DNA of 30,000 nt from Symbiodinium natans (GCA_905221605.1 CAJNDS010002453.1:1-30000), one strand, 5' to 3'. Counted from the first letter of the stretch, positions 1-11,661 are shown. Made by a program: numbers and translations. The notes: generated by a model from the sequence alone, not told the origin.

Positions 1-227
1 TGCTGTTTATATAATCTATAGACACTACATGCTCTGATGCGTTCCCACCCAATAGCACTTACAACAAATTATATGGGTGACCTTTTCAGATTGGCTAAGC
101 TTAGCCCAAAATCCACAAATCTAGCCGAGATAAAGCACAAGTTAAGCAAATGGCTGCTTTTCTACGAGTATGCCTTCTTTAGGCGAAGTAAACTGCGCAA
201 ATCCAAAAAACTGGCATGATAGTCAGT

Positions 228-263
228 CACACACACACACACTCTCGCGCGCGCGCGCGCGCG
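228..263. repeat. Compound (CA)n-(CG)n microsatellite
   Basis: About seven CA units run directly into about nine CG units. Alternating purine-pyrimidine sequence of this kind can form Z-DNA under supercoiling (established). No gene is associated. Confidence 0.9.
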
Positions 264-888
264 AAGTGGATGGATCGTTGGCCTCTTTTCGTACTCCCGG
301 ATTAAGTGGTACTCGAAGCGTCCAAACCGAACCCGTGCAGCAGGTGTGTGGTAGCGGCGTCCACCCCTGCATCAGTTCGTCGACCCTTTCCGAGCCGGGA
401 GAACGAATGTTCAATGGGTGGTGTGGGCGAGAGAGCAACAAATCTCTGGTACTGCTCCTGAGCCTCGCGCGGCTGCGGAGCATATGTATGTACATTCCTG
501 ATCACAGCTTTCGGTACTCGCTCGATGCTGTCACTTCGCATCGAAATTTTGAGTTTTGGGATTTGGGGTTTTTGGAATTCTCGATTTTTCGAGTTTGGGA
601 TTAATGATTGCTCACATTCGGGGTTTTCCTACTGCATTCCCCCATCTTTCCAAGCAACATCATGTATACGAGGGCGACCCGAAATGTGCCCCTGTCAAAA
701 TTTCACTACGTCCTAACTACTCGAAAAGAACTGACCCAGTTCCAGAAAAATCAAGAAGAATCCAAAACGGACGGAACAGTGTGCAAGTTCAACACAAAGC
801 CAAAGCCTGGCCCGATTGAGTCCGGGACGTGGCACCGTCCGCTTTGGATTTTTGACATTTGAGAATTCGGACATGGTCCGTTTTGGAT

Positions 889-920
889 AAACCCTAAAAC
901 CCTAAACAATAAACCCTAAG
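889..920. repeat. Telomere-like repeats, CCCTAAA orientation
   Basis: Three degenerate CCCTAAA units are seen. They face opposite to the main array at 1211-1358. TTTAGGG is the telomere repeat of plants and of dinoflagellates examined so far, so these are interstitial telomere-like copies. Confidence 0.75.
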
Positions 921-1210
921 CACTAAATTTCGAACTTTTGGACTAAGACATGGCCCGGTCCATTTTGGAACTTTCGGCATCATCGGAAGGACGCGTACCT
1001 TTCAAGAACTGTTGGATGCTTTATTTTCGAAGTGTGGTGAAGTAGGACATGGTCTGTCCGTTTTTTTAATTTTGGAATCTCGGACTCTTCGGAAAGATGC
1101 CTGCCTAGCAGAACATGTAGTCTAGAATGCACACTAACTCATATTGCACCAGGGCCGGAGAATTAAATTAGGATATGTTTTTTGTTTTTTTTTGATTTTT
1201 TTTTGTTTCT

Positions 1211-1358
1211 GGGTTTAGGGTTTAGGGTTTAGGGGTTTAAGAGGGTTTAGGGTTTAGGGTTGAGGGTTGAGGGTTTAGGGAATGGGGTTTAGGGACTAGG
1301 GTTTAGGGATTAGGGTTTAGGGATTAGGGTTTAGGGTTCAGGGTTTGGGGTTTAGGGT
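1211..1358. repeat. Degenerate telomere-like array, TTTAGGG orientation
   Basis: About twenty units of TTTAGGG and close variants (ATTAGGG, TTGAGGG, TTCAGGG, TTTGGGG) run without interruption over about 148 bp. The degeneracy shows it is no longer maintained by telomerase. It follows a T-rich stretch (1180-1208). Confidence 0.9.
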
Positions 1359-1560
1359 AGTAGTAGTACCAGAAGCAAGGACAAAAAAACCCAAAAAAAA
1401 AACAAAAACATCCTAAAAAAAATAGACCTCCTATTGCAATTACATACCACTGTACTTTACCTATTCCAAGTACTATTGTAGTTGGCTCTAGGGGGTGCCA
1501 CCACATATGTATACATATACAAAAAAATTGTCTGTAAAAATGCGTGTATATATGGGTTTT

Positions 1561-1701
1561 AAGGTTCAGGTTTAGGGTTTTAGGGTTCGTGAAATTGCTA
1601 CCACAAACACAACCGACCAAAAAAGGCAAACATCTAACCTGTCAGAGGGCGACCTGAATAAACAAGCTTTTGCCCTAAACCCTACACCCTAAACCCTAAA
1701 C
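1561..1701. repeat. Scattered telomere-like units flanking a short spacer
   Basis: Two or three TTTAGGG-like units occur at 1561-1588 and four CCCTAAA-like units at 1672-1701, so the orientation flips again within 140 bp. Together with 889-920 and 1211-1358 they make a patchwork of head-to-head and tail-to-tail blocks. Confidence 0.75.
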
Positions 1702-1990
1702 AGGAGGGAGGCCTCTTCATAGCCACCTGCAACGCTCAGCTTGGATTTTTAAGGCGCGGAAGGATGCGTGATCACAGTTGCCGGCTGCTGAGCTACTGTT
1801 AGGAAGCGGGTGTATTCTCGGCACGGCAGCGGGCCAAGTGCATGTCGGGGTTGATCTATCTCATTGATTTATGGGCCCTTGTTTTGCTCTCTAGTTAAGG
1901 TATAAGACGTGTTCTTATGTTTGAGGGTGCAAAAAAAGACGATCAAACATGCATGTGTTGTCGGGTGTTGCTGCAATGCCCAAGCAAGGC

Positions 1991-4900
1991 CTTGCCAGTG
2001 GAATCGAACGAAGATCACCGTCAGGTTGTCCTGCACGGCAAGTCAGGCTGGCAAAAAGCCACAGACACGCAGGGAGAACCAAGCAAGGCTAAGCGAACGT
2101 GCAGCCAATACATCAGCTTCTTGCCGTGGGCCTCGCTGCCACGTTTGTAGGCTTCCTGCACCAGCGCGCCGCACGCTATTCGACAGCCTTGAGAAGAGCG
2201 AGTGCAGAATTACGATTTCAACCATGCTACGACTAAGAATGGGACTAAGACTAGGACAAATACCACTCACGACAGACAAGACAAGAAGAAAAGCAGATGA
2301 CTTCGAAAGACTGCTGTTTCTGGCACCCTGGATGAAATCTTGCAAGTTGCCCCTGTCAGCTCCTGAAGCATGTCGCAGCTTTTTCATCCTTAAACCCTCC
2401 AAGGGCCCCGACGCTTTACCGGGTCAGGAGGGCCAGGTCTGCGCATCTCCAGCTCCCCGCAGATCTGGAGAAGCAATGTTGCATCGCTCCGCATGTTGCA
2501 CACCAAGTTGCCCAAACATCAGTACACCCTGCCTCGTCATCTTGCATCACGTCTGTGATGCCATCACACATCAGCGCCATGAACATGTGCGTCCTGCGAC
2601 ATTGCCAGAGCATGGCCCTACGTTGCTTTCGTGCATGGTGCAACACTGGGAACGGAGAGAGGTCCTATCGAGCTCCACACACCTCACGTCGGGGGTGGCG
2701 ACCAGGAGCCCCTTGCCCGTGACTGCCTGCCAGTTTGCTCGGAACTCCGAGGTGCTCTGAAAAGAATTGGACTGGAACTGCCACCAAATGTTGCCGGAAG
2801 AGTCTACGACAGCTTCCTGCACAGACATACAACGCCTTGAAGTCACGGTCGCCAAGGGCTCTGGACACTGCCAGCGCGACGGGCTCCTGAAAATGACAGG
2901 GCGGTACTTTGAGCCTCTGACGGGCCCTAAGTCTTGCTGTAGAATGGGCCTTATCATGCTCTATCCATGAACAAGACCTCAAGGACCAGTGCCCAAGTGT
3001 GCCCGAAGGCTCCGAGTGCTAATCACAGAACTGCCTTCCCGGCAAAGCCCATGCCAAGTGCTTGCTGCCGCCGGATTTCCCGCATCTTCTCCTGGTCGAG
3101 AGCACTCGATGTTGCTAGGGAGGCATGGGCAGACTTGATGAAGCTAAGGGCACGATGGGACAATTCTAAGTGGCAGGGTTGGTGCACTTAGTGCGGTTCA
3201 AGCAAACAGCTGCGACCTCGTAGCCGTCGTGAGCGACTCTGTACCTTGGCGCCAGCTGAAGCAAACAGCTGCGACGGCTTTTGATGCTTTCTTCTGCATT
3301 CGGCATTGCAACCTTCGGCTTCCGAAGGTGGGGGAGGTCATCCTAGCTCAGCTCACCAGCAAAAAGAAAAACATCAGACTCATGTCCTGCATCATGTAGG
3401 TTGCCAAGTGTGTTGCATGGGCTTGCGTCGAACCCTGAAGGGGCAAAATGCTGAGGACAAGCACACGCCCATCCCGAAGTCTAAGACGATGCCGCCGGCT
3501 TCTTTGACCCTCTGCGCCTCTCAGAACATGAACTGTTCATATCCAGCCCATGGTTGGGAACTTTAGCTGGAGAGCATTTCTATCTGAATCTATCTGACTC
3601 TGCTACGTGGCTGCATGTTACTGCGCTGCATGATCTGCCTCAGCCTCGAGGTTCGGCCGATGATCCTGTGACCCCAACCACCAGCGACTTCAGATGATAC
3701 TCATCGTCAGAGAGCTGCTCTGAAGTGCGCGTGCCTTGCTGCTATGATGCTGCTATGCTCGAATGGTGCTATGGCTGTTTGCAAGTCTTGGAAGTCTCGG
3801 TGAAAACGCTGTTTCCGGAAAAGCTTTGCTGGAGGCTGCGGTCAAAGTCCGATCAACAGCATACTTGAGAGAGTGATTTGCGTCGGTAGGGCGACCAGCA
3901 TCCGACAGGCATCCCGGGCGGCTCTGATGGCGTTTGGGACGCGAGATGCGACAAAACGAGGAGGATGGGTCAGCGTGCTGGGATTGCTAGACTTTGCCAC
4001 AGGATCCAAGCATGCTTGTCAGCACAGGCACCCTGGCTCTGCCCCAGAAGTTTATGAAGGACATGCAAGCCGCAGGTCCCCAAAGGCGGAGGGGCTCGTC
4101 CAATCCAAGGATTCCACATGCTGCGCCCTTTGAGAGGGCCATCACAGCTCAAGGGTCGTGAGGACCAGGATAGCAGCACACATCGGAGTGACCGCGTCGG
4201 TCTCTTCAGACAGAGCATCTTGCAGCCGCAAGCAGGCGAAGGAGAAGGCCCCACACAGCATCAAGCAGGTAAGCGCACCGAGAGAACCCGAACAAAGCAC
4301 CCAAAAAGGCAGAGAGGCACAGAGCACCAGGGGCACAAGAGCGCATCTACAAGGCCAAATGTCGTAGCATTCTCGAGAAGTGTGCCAGTTGGGAATCAAG
4401 GAGCTCACAATGAAAGCTACTGGACTGGGCTGTGAATTCTCAGCAGCTAAACCCTCAGTGAATTATCTAGCTCTTCCCGTGGTAGAGAACTCAAGCTTGC
4501 AGCTTGCAGTGAGTCCTTTGTGAGGGAGACCGCCAACATCTGTTGGAGCTGCGACCTGGCACAAAGACGCCTTATTCGGCATTCATGTTCTCATTTCCAA
4601 AAACACAAAACCTCCCAAACCTCACCATAAAGTTAAAAAGCTGACACAAAGTGCCCCGGCCTCTGACAAAGCACCACCCTCGAATCTCCCACCTTGACAG
4701 GATTTTAGAGGCAGCTCATGCGAGATGAGACCCATCGCGCACATGCTCCTCACATCGCCCCATGCCCCTCAGGCTCTGCACCCAAGCCGTGAAAAGCTTG
4801 GTGCCGACGATGAGTGCTACAACCTTGGCACGCTGCATGGGGGTCATGCAAAAAGACAGATCTTGGCAAGCTCAACGCAGACGAAGCGGATCATGTTTAA

Positions 4901-6205
4901 TCATTACATGCAAAGGTGAGCAAACAGGTGCAGCACTCCCCCGTTGATGTGGTAGCCCTTCTGGAATTCTCAAAATCAGCTGCATGCCGGCGCAGGAATG
5001 TCTATCGGCGACTGAGATCAGGTGCTTGACAATCGATGCTCTTGTAAGTTTGTCGTGTTCTTGCAAGCTACGTGTACTTTTCTGAGCAAGCTAATGCCCG
5101 GCAGCTTTGGTCCGCTACTTGTCACTCTGGGAGTTATTCTCGCCAATAGAGAAAGCATCGCCGGCTTCTTTCTGGAGGTCTAGCAGAAATTGAGAACCAA
5201 CTCGCCGATGCTAAGTGTCGGCTGAATCAAGTATCAAGAGCTAAACTAAGACGTAGCCAAGGTGACGAACTGTGCCCAGCTGTAATGGAAGCGACTGCAC
5301 TGCTACGACCTACCGGCTGCATCCGCCGCGTGATGCGCTCGAGTTCATGCTTTTGATTGGTCGCTTGTTTGGTGCCTCTTGCAATCTACGCGTCTTCACC
5401 ACAAGGCGTGGCCTTCTTCTGATCTTGAGACGGTACATATCCGAGGCCAGAGCCAGTGTGGTGCCATCAGGCGAAGTCCTGAACTTCGCGAGAAACTCCG
5501 TGTCCAACTCCTCTCAGGTCGACAAGTGCTCGACCGAAGCTCAAAACCGGAGACTTCCGCGACTCTACGGCTGACGCACCTCACAGACTTCTGTCAAGGC
5601 ACCGCCTCAGCTCGATCGACATCGCTGGCCAGGGCAGGGGCAGCAACATAGTATCTGACATATTTTTCTTGCATGCAGTTTGCAAAAGGCCGACATGCTG
5701 GCATGCTTGAGCACGCCACTGATCCGCGCTTCGTCCCAGGCTCCAGTGTCCGTATCCGCTGACAACTGCACAGCAGCTATGTCCAATGAGAAACCAGCGA
5801 CAAACTACAACACTCCAATTCAAACCCATCTGGTGGCGGGGCACCCGCTTGAGTAGCTTCACATGGAAGCCCTTCGCAACGAACTCGGCACACTGGTGGC
5901 CCTGCAGCATCATAGGACGCAGATGGGGAAAGCTCTAGTCACATAATTAGAAGTAGCGCAGCAGCAGTCGGGCTAAAACACCGAGCCTGATGTCCGTCGT
6001 AGACGGAGAAGAAAGCACAAGGCTGTGGCAAGTGGTCGATCGGCATCTTCAGCGCCTGATGGCATACATTAATCAGAAGATGTCTGACACGAACTTGCAA
6101 AATCTAAGTGACAGAAGAATTCACTAACAGCTGTATGGTGAACTCGCCTTTGCGGCCTTTGTCAGGTCTGGAATCTTCACATGTCGATCCTGCCAGCATC
6201 TGCCC
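1991..6205 (-). CDS. PP2C/PPM-family protein serine/threonine phosphatase
   Basis: Twelve exons give the PP2C motifs in order: 6148-6205 (WQDRHVKIPDL), 5987-6046 (CAFFSVYDGHQ), 5845-5901 (GHQCAEFVAKGFHVKLLKR), 5453-5510 (ELDTEFLAKFRTSPDGTTL), 4782-4823 (VVALIVGTKLFTAW), 4661-4692 (VGDSRVVLCQ), 3467-3517 (AQRVKEAGGIVLDFGMG), 2836-2886 (EPVALAVSRALGDRDFK), 2665-2726 (GKGLLVATPDVRCVELD), 2533-2593 (MALMCDGITDVMQDDE), 2132-2187 (IACGALVQEAYKRGSE) and 1991-2030 (DNLTVIFVRFHW). The metal-binding Asp of QDRH, YDGH, CDGITD and DNLT are all present, so catalysis by a Mn/Mg centre is expected. PP2Cs dephosphorylate Ser/Thr in stress and growth signalling; the substrate is unknown. The exon carrying the usual DHKP segment (between 4660 and 3518) was not found. 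N- and C-terminal ends are not fixed; upstream exons may lie in 6206-7600. Confidence 0.9.
2533..2886 (-). CDS. PP2C exons with LAVSRALGDRDFK and CDGITDV motifs
   Basis: Three exons splice in phase across one GC donor (gcgttg after 2836) and one GA donor (gacctc after 2665): ALGDRDFK+AVTGKGLLVATPD...ELDR+THMFMALMCDGITDVM. These are the two most diagnostic PP2C blocks. CDGITD replaces the usual CDGLWD; this variant exists in PP2C families that lack the Trp. A plus-strand open frame overlaps this stretch but matches nothing. Confidence 0.87.
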
Positions 6206-7682
6206 CTCGTGACTTCTGTGACTTCCAAAGGGGTTACCTCTCCTCCTGTTTCGGCCGCCGGCCCTGCATGGATGCTGAGTCCACAGAGAAGGAGAAGGGA
6301 GCCACAGGCACCCTGGCGCACAAAAAAGGGATCCACTGGCCAGAGCTCCCGGTCAACTGGCATTTGCTATTCTTGCTGTTTTATGCTATTCAATACTCGT
6401 GTGTACAGCGTACCGAACAACTGCTCGTTGCCAACTACATAGTTACCGGATTTCGGCATCCAGCAGTCGAGATTTTCTGCGAGAAAAGGACATGCCAGGG
6501 CCGGCGGCACCGATGCTGGTGGCGCATCCCTTGGCAGTGGGATAGGGGGACACGTTGCCCGAACATGCATACGCTTTCACGCTAATCTATTTACTCAGCA
6601 GCACAGCAGCCAGAAGCAAAGCATCACAAGCGGTTGATAGTCACATATGGTCACTTTGTCATAATTCTGACCAGACTGGAAGGAGCTCTGGCCCGCACTC
6701 GGCGGCCAGTTCTCGGCGAAGCGCATCGAAGTCAACCTACCGCGATGACGTGGGCAGGATTTGGCATTGCTTCACCTAACGCCTATCAAGAACCCTTTTT
6801 CGCGAAGGGTGCCATACACACATCCTGCAAACACAGTGCGCAGGTTTGTAGACGTTCATCATTCACGCAGTACATGCATCTGGATACATTCACCCCAAGC
6901 CCAATTTGCTGAGCTGCTGAAAGTCCCGGCCCTTCCCTGATTCTGCCTCGGGCAGGCCGGACTCTTCCTGGCTTGAGGTCTCTTGCGGCCTCTAGGCTAA
7001 GGACCTTCTGATAAGTGTTGTCGCTGCCCTCTAGTAGGCTGTGGCCTCAGACCACAAAGGCAGAGCCCAGTCATCAGATGTGCTTACAGGAACCCCTGCA
7101 TGACATTCATGGCTTTTTGCGTGTACTCGTTCAATCGGAGCACAAGACTGCCAGAACCTGCTACGCAGGGTCTGGAGGAAACGAAGCAGCATCCGTCGAT
7201 CTCTGACTTTGTCACCCGGCCAGCTCTCCAATCCATTTTGGCAAGCCAGCATCGGGCGATCAAAGTCGTACAGACAGTTGCCGTCCGGAACGAAAGCAAC
7301 AACGCGTCGTCGAAAGGTGAATTCACCCCCCCCCAGCTCCCCAGTCCATTCTGGCAAGCCAGGTTTCAGGTGATTGGGACCAGAAAGCCAGTTTTGCATG
7401 CCCCAAGTACTAGCTTACTAGCTTGGATACAGCTTTGCAAGTACAGGGTGCTTGTGGTCGAGCTCTGCGCTCTGCAATGCAATTACTTGCTCCTCCGGCC
7501 TCTCCATTGAAAGTTGCACAGAGCTGGGGTGAGCTGCCCTTCATGGGCAAGGTTCCCCAACAGTTTAAAAGGCTGTACTATTTCTTCCTACCTTCTTTGC
7601 AGGCATTCGCAAAAGGTAGGCGGGCTAGACAAGGTTCAACGCACAGGTGACGCCTAACCCGGGAACCTATCTCTGCACAAGC
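6206..7682. other. Interval between PP2C and ABCG genes
   Basis: No motif-bearing exon was found. It may hold 5' exons of the PP2C gene or the spacer between the two genes. It contains the 40-bp duplication at 7220/7333 and a small inverted repeat, ACCCTT...AAGGGT, near 6790-6809. Confidence 0.5.
7220..7374. repeat. Imperfect ~41-bp direct repeat, two copies
   Basis: 7220-7260 and 7333-7374 share CCAGCTC.CCA.TCCATT.TGGCAAGCCAG followed by ...GG.GAT, about 80% identical, 113 bp apart. The cause is unknown; local duplication is the simplest reading. Confidence 0.65.
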
Positions 7683-8878
7683 TCAAACCGACACCTCGGA
7701 GTTGACTGCGCTGGGCCTGGAAAACCGACAGGGCAGGCACCTCCCTGTTGTCGCCTTCCGGTAGCTCATCATCAGGACATTCAGCCCTTGCAGCCGGAAG
7801 ATAAGGAGGAGGATGAGCAGCGCCACAACATTGTAGAAGATCGTCTCGTCGGGCGTGTCCCCACGTGGCCAAATCCTGCAAAAACTGCGCCCTACCAAAA
7901 AGTTGGGGGTGTTTAGACCCAAATGCCGTCAACGCAACATAACCCATAGTTCCGAAGAATTCAGCTTTGGCTCTCATCCATGGCCAGGAACCGAAGCGCA
8001 TCGTCGCAGGTCAGAGTGGGGCAAATCCCTCCCGAGGCTAGCTTCTCGTGGGCGGTGCAGCAGAAGTCCTTACATACGCTCTAAGTCGATTTGATTGCAA
8101 ATTTGTCTCTGCTGCCCTGGCATCACATTGCAACCGGCACCTGCAAAACATGCCGGATAAATCATGGAAAGGCCCACCACAACCGTGCGGTGCAAACGAC
8201 CCTCCTAATCGCACACGCTCAAAGCGTTGGTTGCCTCTCCCTCGAGACTCTTCTAAGCATAGGCACACGTAAGCTGTCTCACGTGCTCACCTTCGATTGT
8301 GCTTTGCGACACACGTACAATGTAGATTGCAGATGGGAGTCGCAAGGGGACGCACTGCACTGGTTAGGGTCAGCAACACGCCAAACTTGAGCATCGCAGT
8401 CCTTCAGGCCATCAAATGTGTACAGGCGGCTTTGGAGGTCAGGCCCTGTGAGTTCCTAAGGGCATGTCATTTAATCCCGGATCAGCTTGGATTTGGAGTA
8501 GAGGGCCCCCGGGTTGCCGCACGGCATCGGGTCCTGCTTGGCAGAACAAGCAAACTCGTTGGTCACTGTGGCCTGGACCTCGGCTGTCGTATCTCATCGA
8601 AGCTAGCTGTAAGCTCCTGCCTGTACACAAACTAGCCGTGCATCTGGGTGGGCTTTGACAATCCGTCTAAGTGCAGCTGAAGTACAGCATAGCGTGCAAC
8701 CATAAGATAGCTCAGGGCATTGAAAGGCTGGACTAGATCCTCCACCTGCTCCAGAGTTGCTTCCAGTCTTGTTGAGTGCCGAAAGTACGGTGATCTTTTG
8801 AAGCATACCCTTCTTGAGACTTGTCAAGGGCCCAGGAAACATGACCCATCCTTGATGAAAATGCCAGCCAGCAGCAGC
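7683..8878 (-). CDS. ABCG transmembrane-domain exons, C-terminal part
   Basis: Exon 8851-8878 (LLLAGIFIK) precedes a GA donor. About 8673-8727 encodes [18 protein letters not shown], matching the ABCG motif before the last extracellular loop. About 8470-8560 encodes [19 protein letters not shown], a loop with two Cys, as in the disulphide-bearing loop of ABCG2-like proteins. About 7788-7860 encodes [20 protein letters not shown], the last helix, followed by VLMMSYRK. The frame then stays open to a stop at 7683-7685, unless a GC donor after SYRK leads to another small exon. I see no clear exon in 7861-8470. Confidence 0.7.
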
Positions 8879-11661
8879 CTCAGGCTGCAGTCCCTTTTGA
8901 TGGGGCAAACTTGAAATCAGCTCCAGTGACGACGGGATATCACGCTACTAGTAACTTACTAGTACAGCCAAGTAGAAAGGGGTGTCTGTAGCTTTCATGC
9001 TTGCCATCGAGCGACTGTGGCATCACAAGGCCTGGCACCTCAACCAACGTGACATGTCGATGTATATTGGAAAATATTTCCAGATGTCAGCCTACTGCTC
9101 GTCTGAGGATTGGACAATCGACAATGCAATGGTCACGCTGGGCACAGCAGCGGACACCATGAATCCCACGCCTGCGGATGACCCTTCGCTAGCTCTCACA
9201 TTCTAACGAGCGCATGGTTTCTAATCCGAGACGGGAGGGTGGGCAGCACCACAATGACAAGTATTCTTTACAGCATGGGACATTCACACCAACATCAGTC
9301 CAAGAAGGCCTGCACCACAATTGGAAACGATGGCCATGATGAAGTAGAACCACAGCACTCTATCGGCACTCTCGGCATTCAGGCCGATAAGCGGATAGGA
9401 AACGGCAACGACCAGGATGGGAAACAGGCTCTGCAAAACGGTATCAATTGCGACTTTGGCCAGGTAGAAGGCTGCTGGGTGGTAAAGCTTGTCTTGCGTC
9501 TCACGCAGAAAGACAGCCCTCTCTGCTGGAAAGGCATTCGCGACTCCGAGGATGGCGAAAAGGAACTGGGCAAAGACCAAGAGGAAGCTGGCGAACAGGC
9601 GAACCTGAATGCTGGACATGTTGCGCTCGAGCTGAACGAAGATCAGCCCGATGAGCAGGGCAGCCGCTATGGACTGCACGGCTCGCACGACGGTGAGAGT
9701 CTTGTTGCGCTTCACATTCACAGCCTGAACAGCAAGCAAGTGTAGGCACCGAGGCATGCTGGCCGTACGATACGGAACGGATGACACTCCCCGGGCTCTT
9801 TTCTCCAGTATATGTGTAGAGACCGTGAATGACAGGCCTCGCGCTGAAAGAGGACGGCCAGCTGTTTGCAGAAGCCAGCTCGCCTGACATGGGATGTTCT
9901 TGCACGAAGGCGGTGCTGATTTTTTCGGCCCCGGCCTGGCAGTTGGCATCTCCGATCCCGCTGGGCTGAAGACAGTGTCATCCTTGACCTCGGGTCTTGT
10001 TCGTCTTCTTTTGGAATATGGAAACGGAGTTCTCTACTGTTGGAGCCCGAGGCGCGCTGGAGTCGGTCAGGACCTTCAAGTTCTGGAGTTTTTTCTCGTG
10101 CTCCTCTTTGTCATTGCCCTCTGCAGGCTTTTCGAGGACATCCAGCAGCAACTCCGGCAGAGGCGTGCCAAGCGGACACTGGAACCCCAGGTTGCTCAAG
10201 GAGTCGCCTCAGCCGAGCCGGACCAAGGACAAAGCGCGGCCACCCAAAAGGGAAAGAAACTTCGCCGCGCGCTGAAAATTCGAAAGGATTTTCCCCCCAA
10301 GTCAAGCCAAGTCACGGAGGCCCTTGATGGGCCCGTAATAGGCCGTCTGGCCGGACGCCAGCAACAAGACCTTGTCAAAGCGGCTGAAGACCAACTCTGA
10401 CGGCTGGTGGATCGTCGCGACCACCGTGCAGCCCTGCTCCGCCACGGTCTTCACCTGACCAATAATCGAAGACAAAGCTGCCAGAATAATCCCCCTTATC
10501 AGCCCCCTCTCCCCTCCCTTGCATTCTACAGCAGGCGAAAACGCAGATGACAGCTGAAAGATGCTGAAAGGCATCCCGGGCACATCCTTCATCAGGGAGT
10601 CCGACATCTTGGAGTCCAAGCCGCTGGTGGGCTCGTCGAGGAGCAGCAAGGCAGGCTTGCCGATCAAGGACAAGCCCACATTGGTGCGCTTCCGCTCTCC
10701 CCCGGAGATGCCCCGGACCAGCCCAGGTGAACCCACAACCGTGTCAGCACATTTGGCCAAGTTCCTTGGTGAGTGCGAGGATGTCTCGAAGCACCAGGCA
10801 CAGATTGTCAAAAGAAAGCAACCAGCCCCATGAGAGGTAATCCCTGGCCAAGCCTAGCTGAAGTGTGCCAAGAATCAGCTTGGCGATGACATCGTCCACA
10901 ACTTCCTTTTGCTGCGCTTTCGTGAGCTTTGGGAGAATGAAAGATGCCGCAAACGTGAGGTTCTCACGAGGCGTCAAGGTCTCGTACCTGAGCTTGCCAA
11001 TTTAACCTGAAGTGTCTGCAGTTGCTTGGTGCATTCGTCGGTCTGTGTTCAGCGGCATGTCAGCTGGCTCTGCTCCTGGGCAAAGCGCCGAACAGCCTAA
11101 CTTTCGATGTGAGACAAGGGACATGATGTCGTCTTGGGTCACATAGCCGATGTTGCTGCGCACTGTCCCTAAACTTTTGCCATTGTAGCTGATGCCTCTC
11201 AGGTTTTCTTCTGGCACGCGTCGCTGTCAGCACTGACACTGCATGCTGCTTATCTAAGCGCCTCCGCTCACACTGCCCATGATGCTTCTGCCCACCATGC
11301 TATTCAGCAGGGTGGTCTTGCCGGCTCCGGAGGGCCCCATCAGCGCCACCATGTCACCCGGCTGCACGAGGCAACTCACCTGCCGATCAACTGCTCCAAA
11401 AGCTTCTATTGGCTTGCTGAGCCATGCTGAGCCAGGGGCAACCATACAAGCCCTAGCACATGTCTTCGGAGTGTTTCTATCACACACTGTGAAAAAGATC
11501 ATCCTCCTCCCTGCTATCCTGCACCTCCCTCTCACATATTGTCATGTTGTAGTCTTGTGGACCACTTCGACAGCTTGGGGCTTTTGGGGCCGAATGGCCT
11601 CTGAGAGCAGCTTGCGACCTCCAGCGACGGTGATCGTCAGAGAGTCCACCGAGACGTTCAT
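7683..11661 (-). CDS. ABCG (White/BCRP-type) half transporter
   Basis: Domain order is nucleotide-binding then membrane, as in ABCG half transporters. The proposed start is ATG 11661-11659 ([20 protein letters not shown]). NBD exons: 11262-11379 with Walker [10 protein letters not shown]; 11123-11195 with the Q-loop GYVTQDDIM; 10859-10987 ([14 protein letters not shown]); 10587-10764 with signature [11 protein letters not shown] and Walker [14 protein letters not shown]; 10322-10454 with the H-loop [16 protein letters not shown] and YYGP. Linker: 10207 down to about 10030 ([16 protein letters not shown]). Membrane exons: about 9850-9920, about 9290-9724, 9116-9171, 8851-8878, about 8673-8727, about 8470-8560 and about 7788-7860. 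All ATPase motifs look intact, so an active transporter is likely; half transporters dimerise in the membrane to move lipids, sterols or xenobiotics. The substrate cannot be read from sequence. Donors again mix GC, GA and GT. Confidence 0.9.
9116..9724 (-). CDS. ABCG transmembrane-domain exons, first part
   Basis: The long exon about 9290-9724 starts after a TTCAG acceptor with [17 protein letters not shown], the typical NxxRN start of the ABC2-type ABCG membrane domain. It is followed by hydrophobic helices ([35 protein letters not shown]) and the family landmark [11 protein letters not shown] with [10 protein letters not shown]. Further helices follow ([39 protein letters not shown]). Exon 9116-9171 adds [18 protein letters not shown]. 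The junction between the two is ambiguous by one base. Confidence 0.85.
10322..11379 (-). CDS. ABCG nucleotide-binding domain exons
   Basis: Five exons carry every ATPase motif in order. They splice in phase: ...SGG+ISYNG (donor gcgctt), DDIM+YETLTPREN (gtccct), TLQ+[11 protein letters not shown] (gctagg), SDSLMK+VKTVAEQG (gatgtg) and YYGPIKG+DSLSNLG (gcctcc). Catalytic Glu follows Walker B (DEPTSG) and the switch His is in TIHQPS. The intron at 10455-10586 falls just after Walker B/D-loop. These joins make the NBD model the most secure part of this gene. Confidence 0.9.

Larger units (their letters stand above)
1..1990. other. Region beyond the PP2C 3' end: no gene recognised
   Basis: Apart from the microsatellite and the telomere-like blocks I see no coding exon on either strand. 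The sequence is AT-richer than the rest, with A- and T-runs (1170-1208, 1383-1425) and a 14-bp perfect palindrome (ATATGTATACATAT) near 1505-1518. The true 3' end of the PP2C gene may reach into 1870-1990. Confidence 0.6.

Noticed and set aside
1985-2030. tRNA-like stretch (GGAATCGAACGAAGATCACCG)
   Set aside because: No acceptor stem or anticodon arm can be folded, and the stretch is the PP2C exon DNLTVIFVRFHW on the minus strand.
1909-2760. 283-codon plus-strand open frame
   Set aside because: It overlaps in antisense four PP2C exons and their introns that splice in phase on the minus strand; its translation shows no motif.
4142-4408. Hydrophobic minus-strand frame (LVPLVLCASLPFWVLC...)
   Set aside because: It lies inside the PP2C gene between the VGDSR and RVKEAGG exons and has no in-phase link to them; chance hydrophobic intron sequence is more likely.
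7031-7399. 122-codon minus-strand frame between PP2C and ABCG
   Set aside because: It covers the 41-bp duplication in two different frames, which argues against coding, and shows no family motif.
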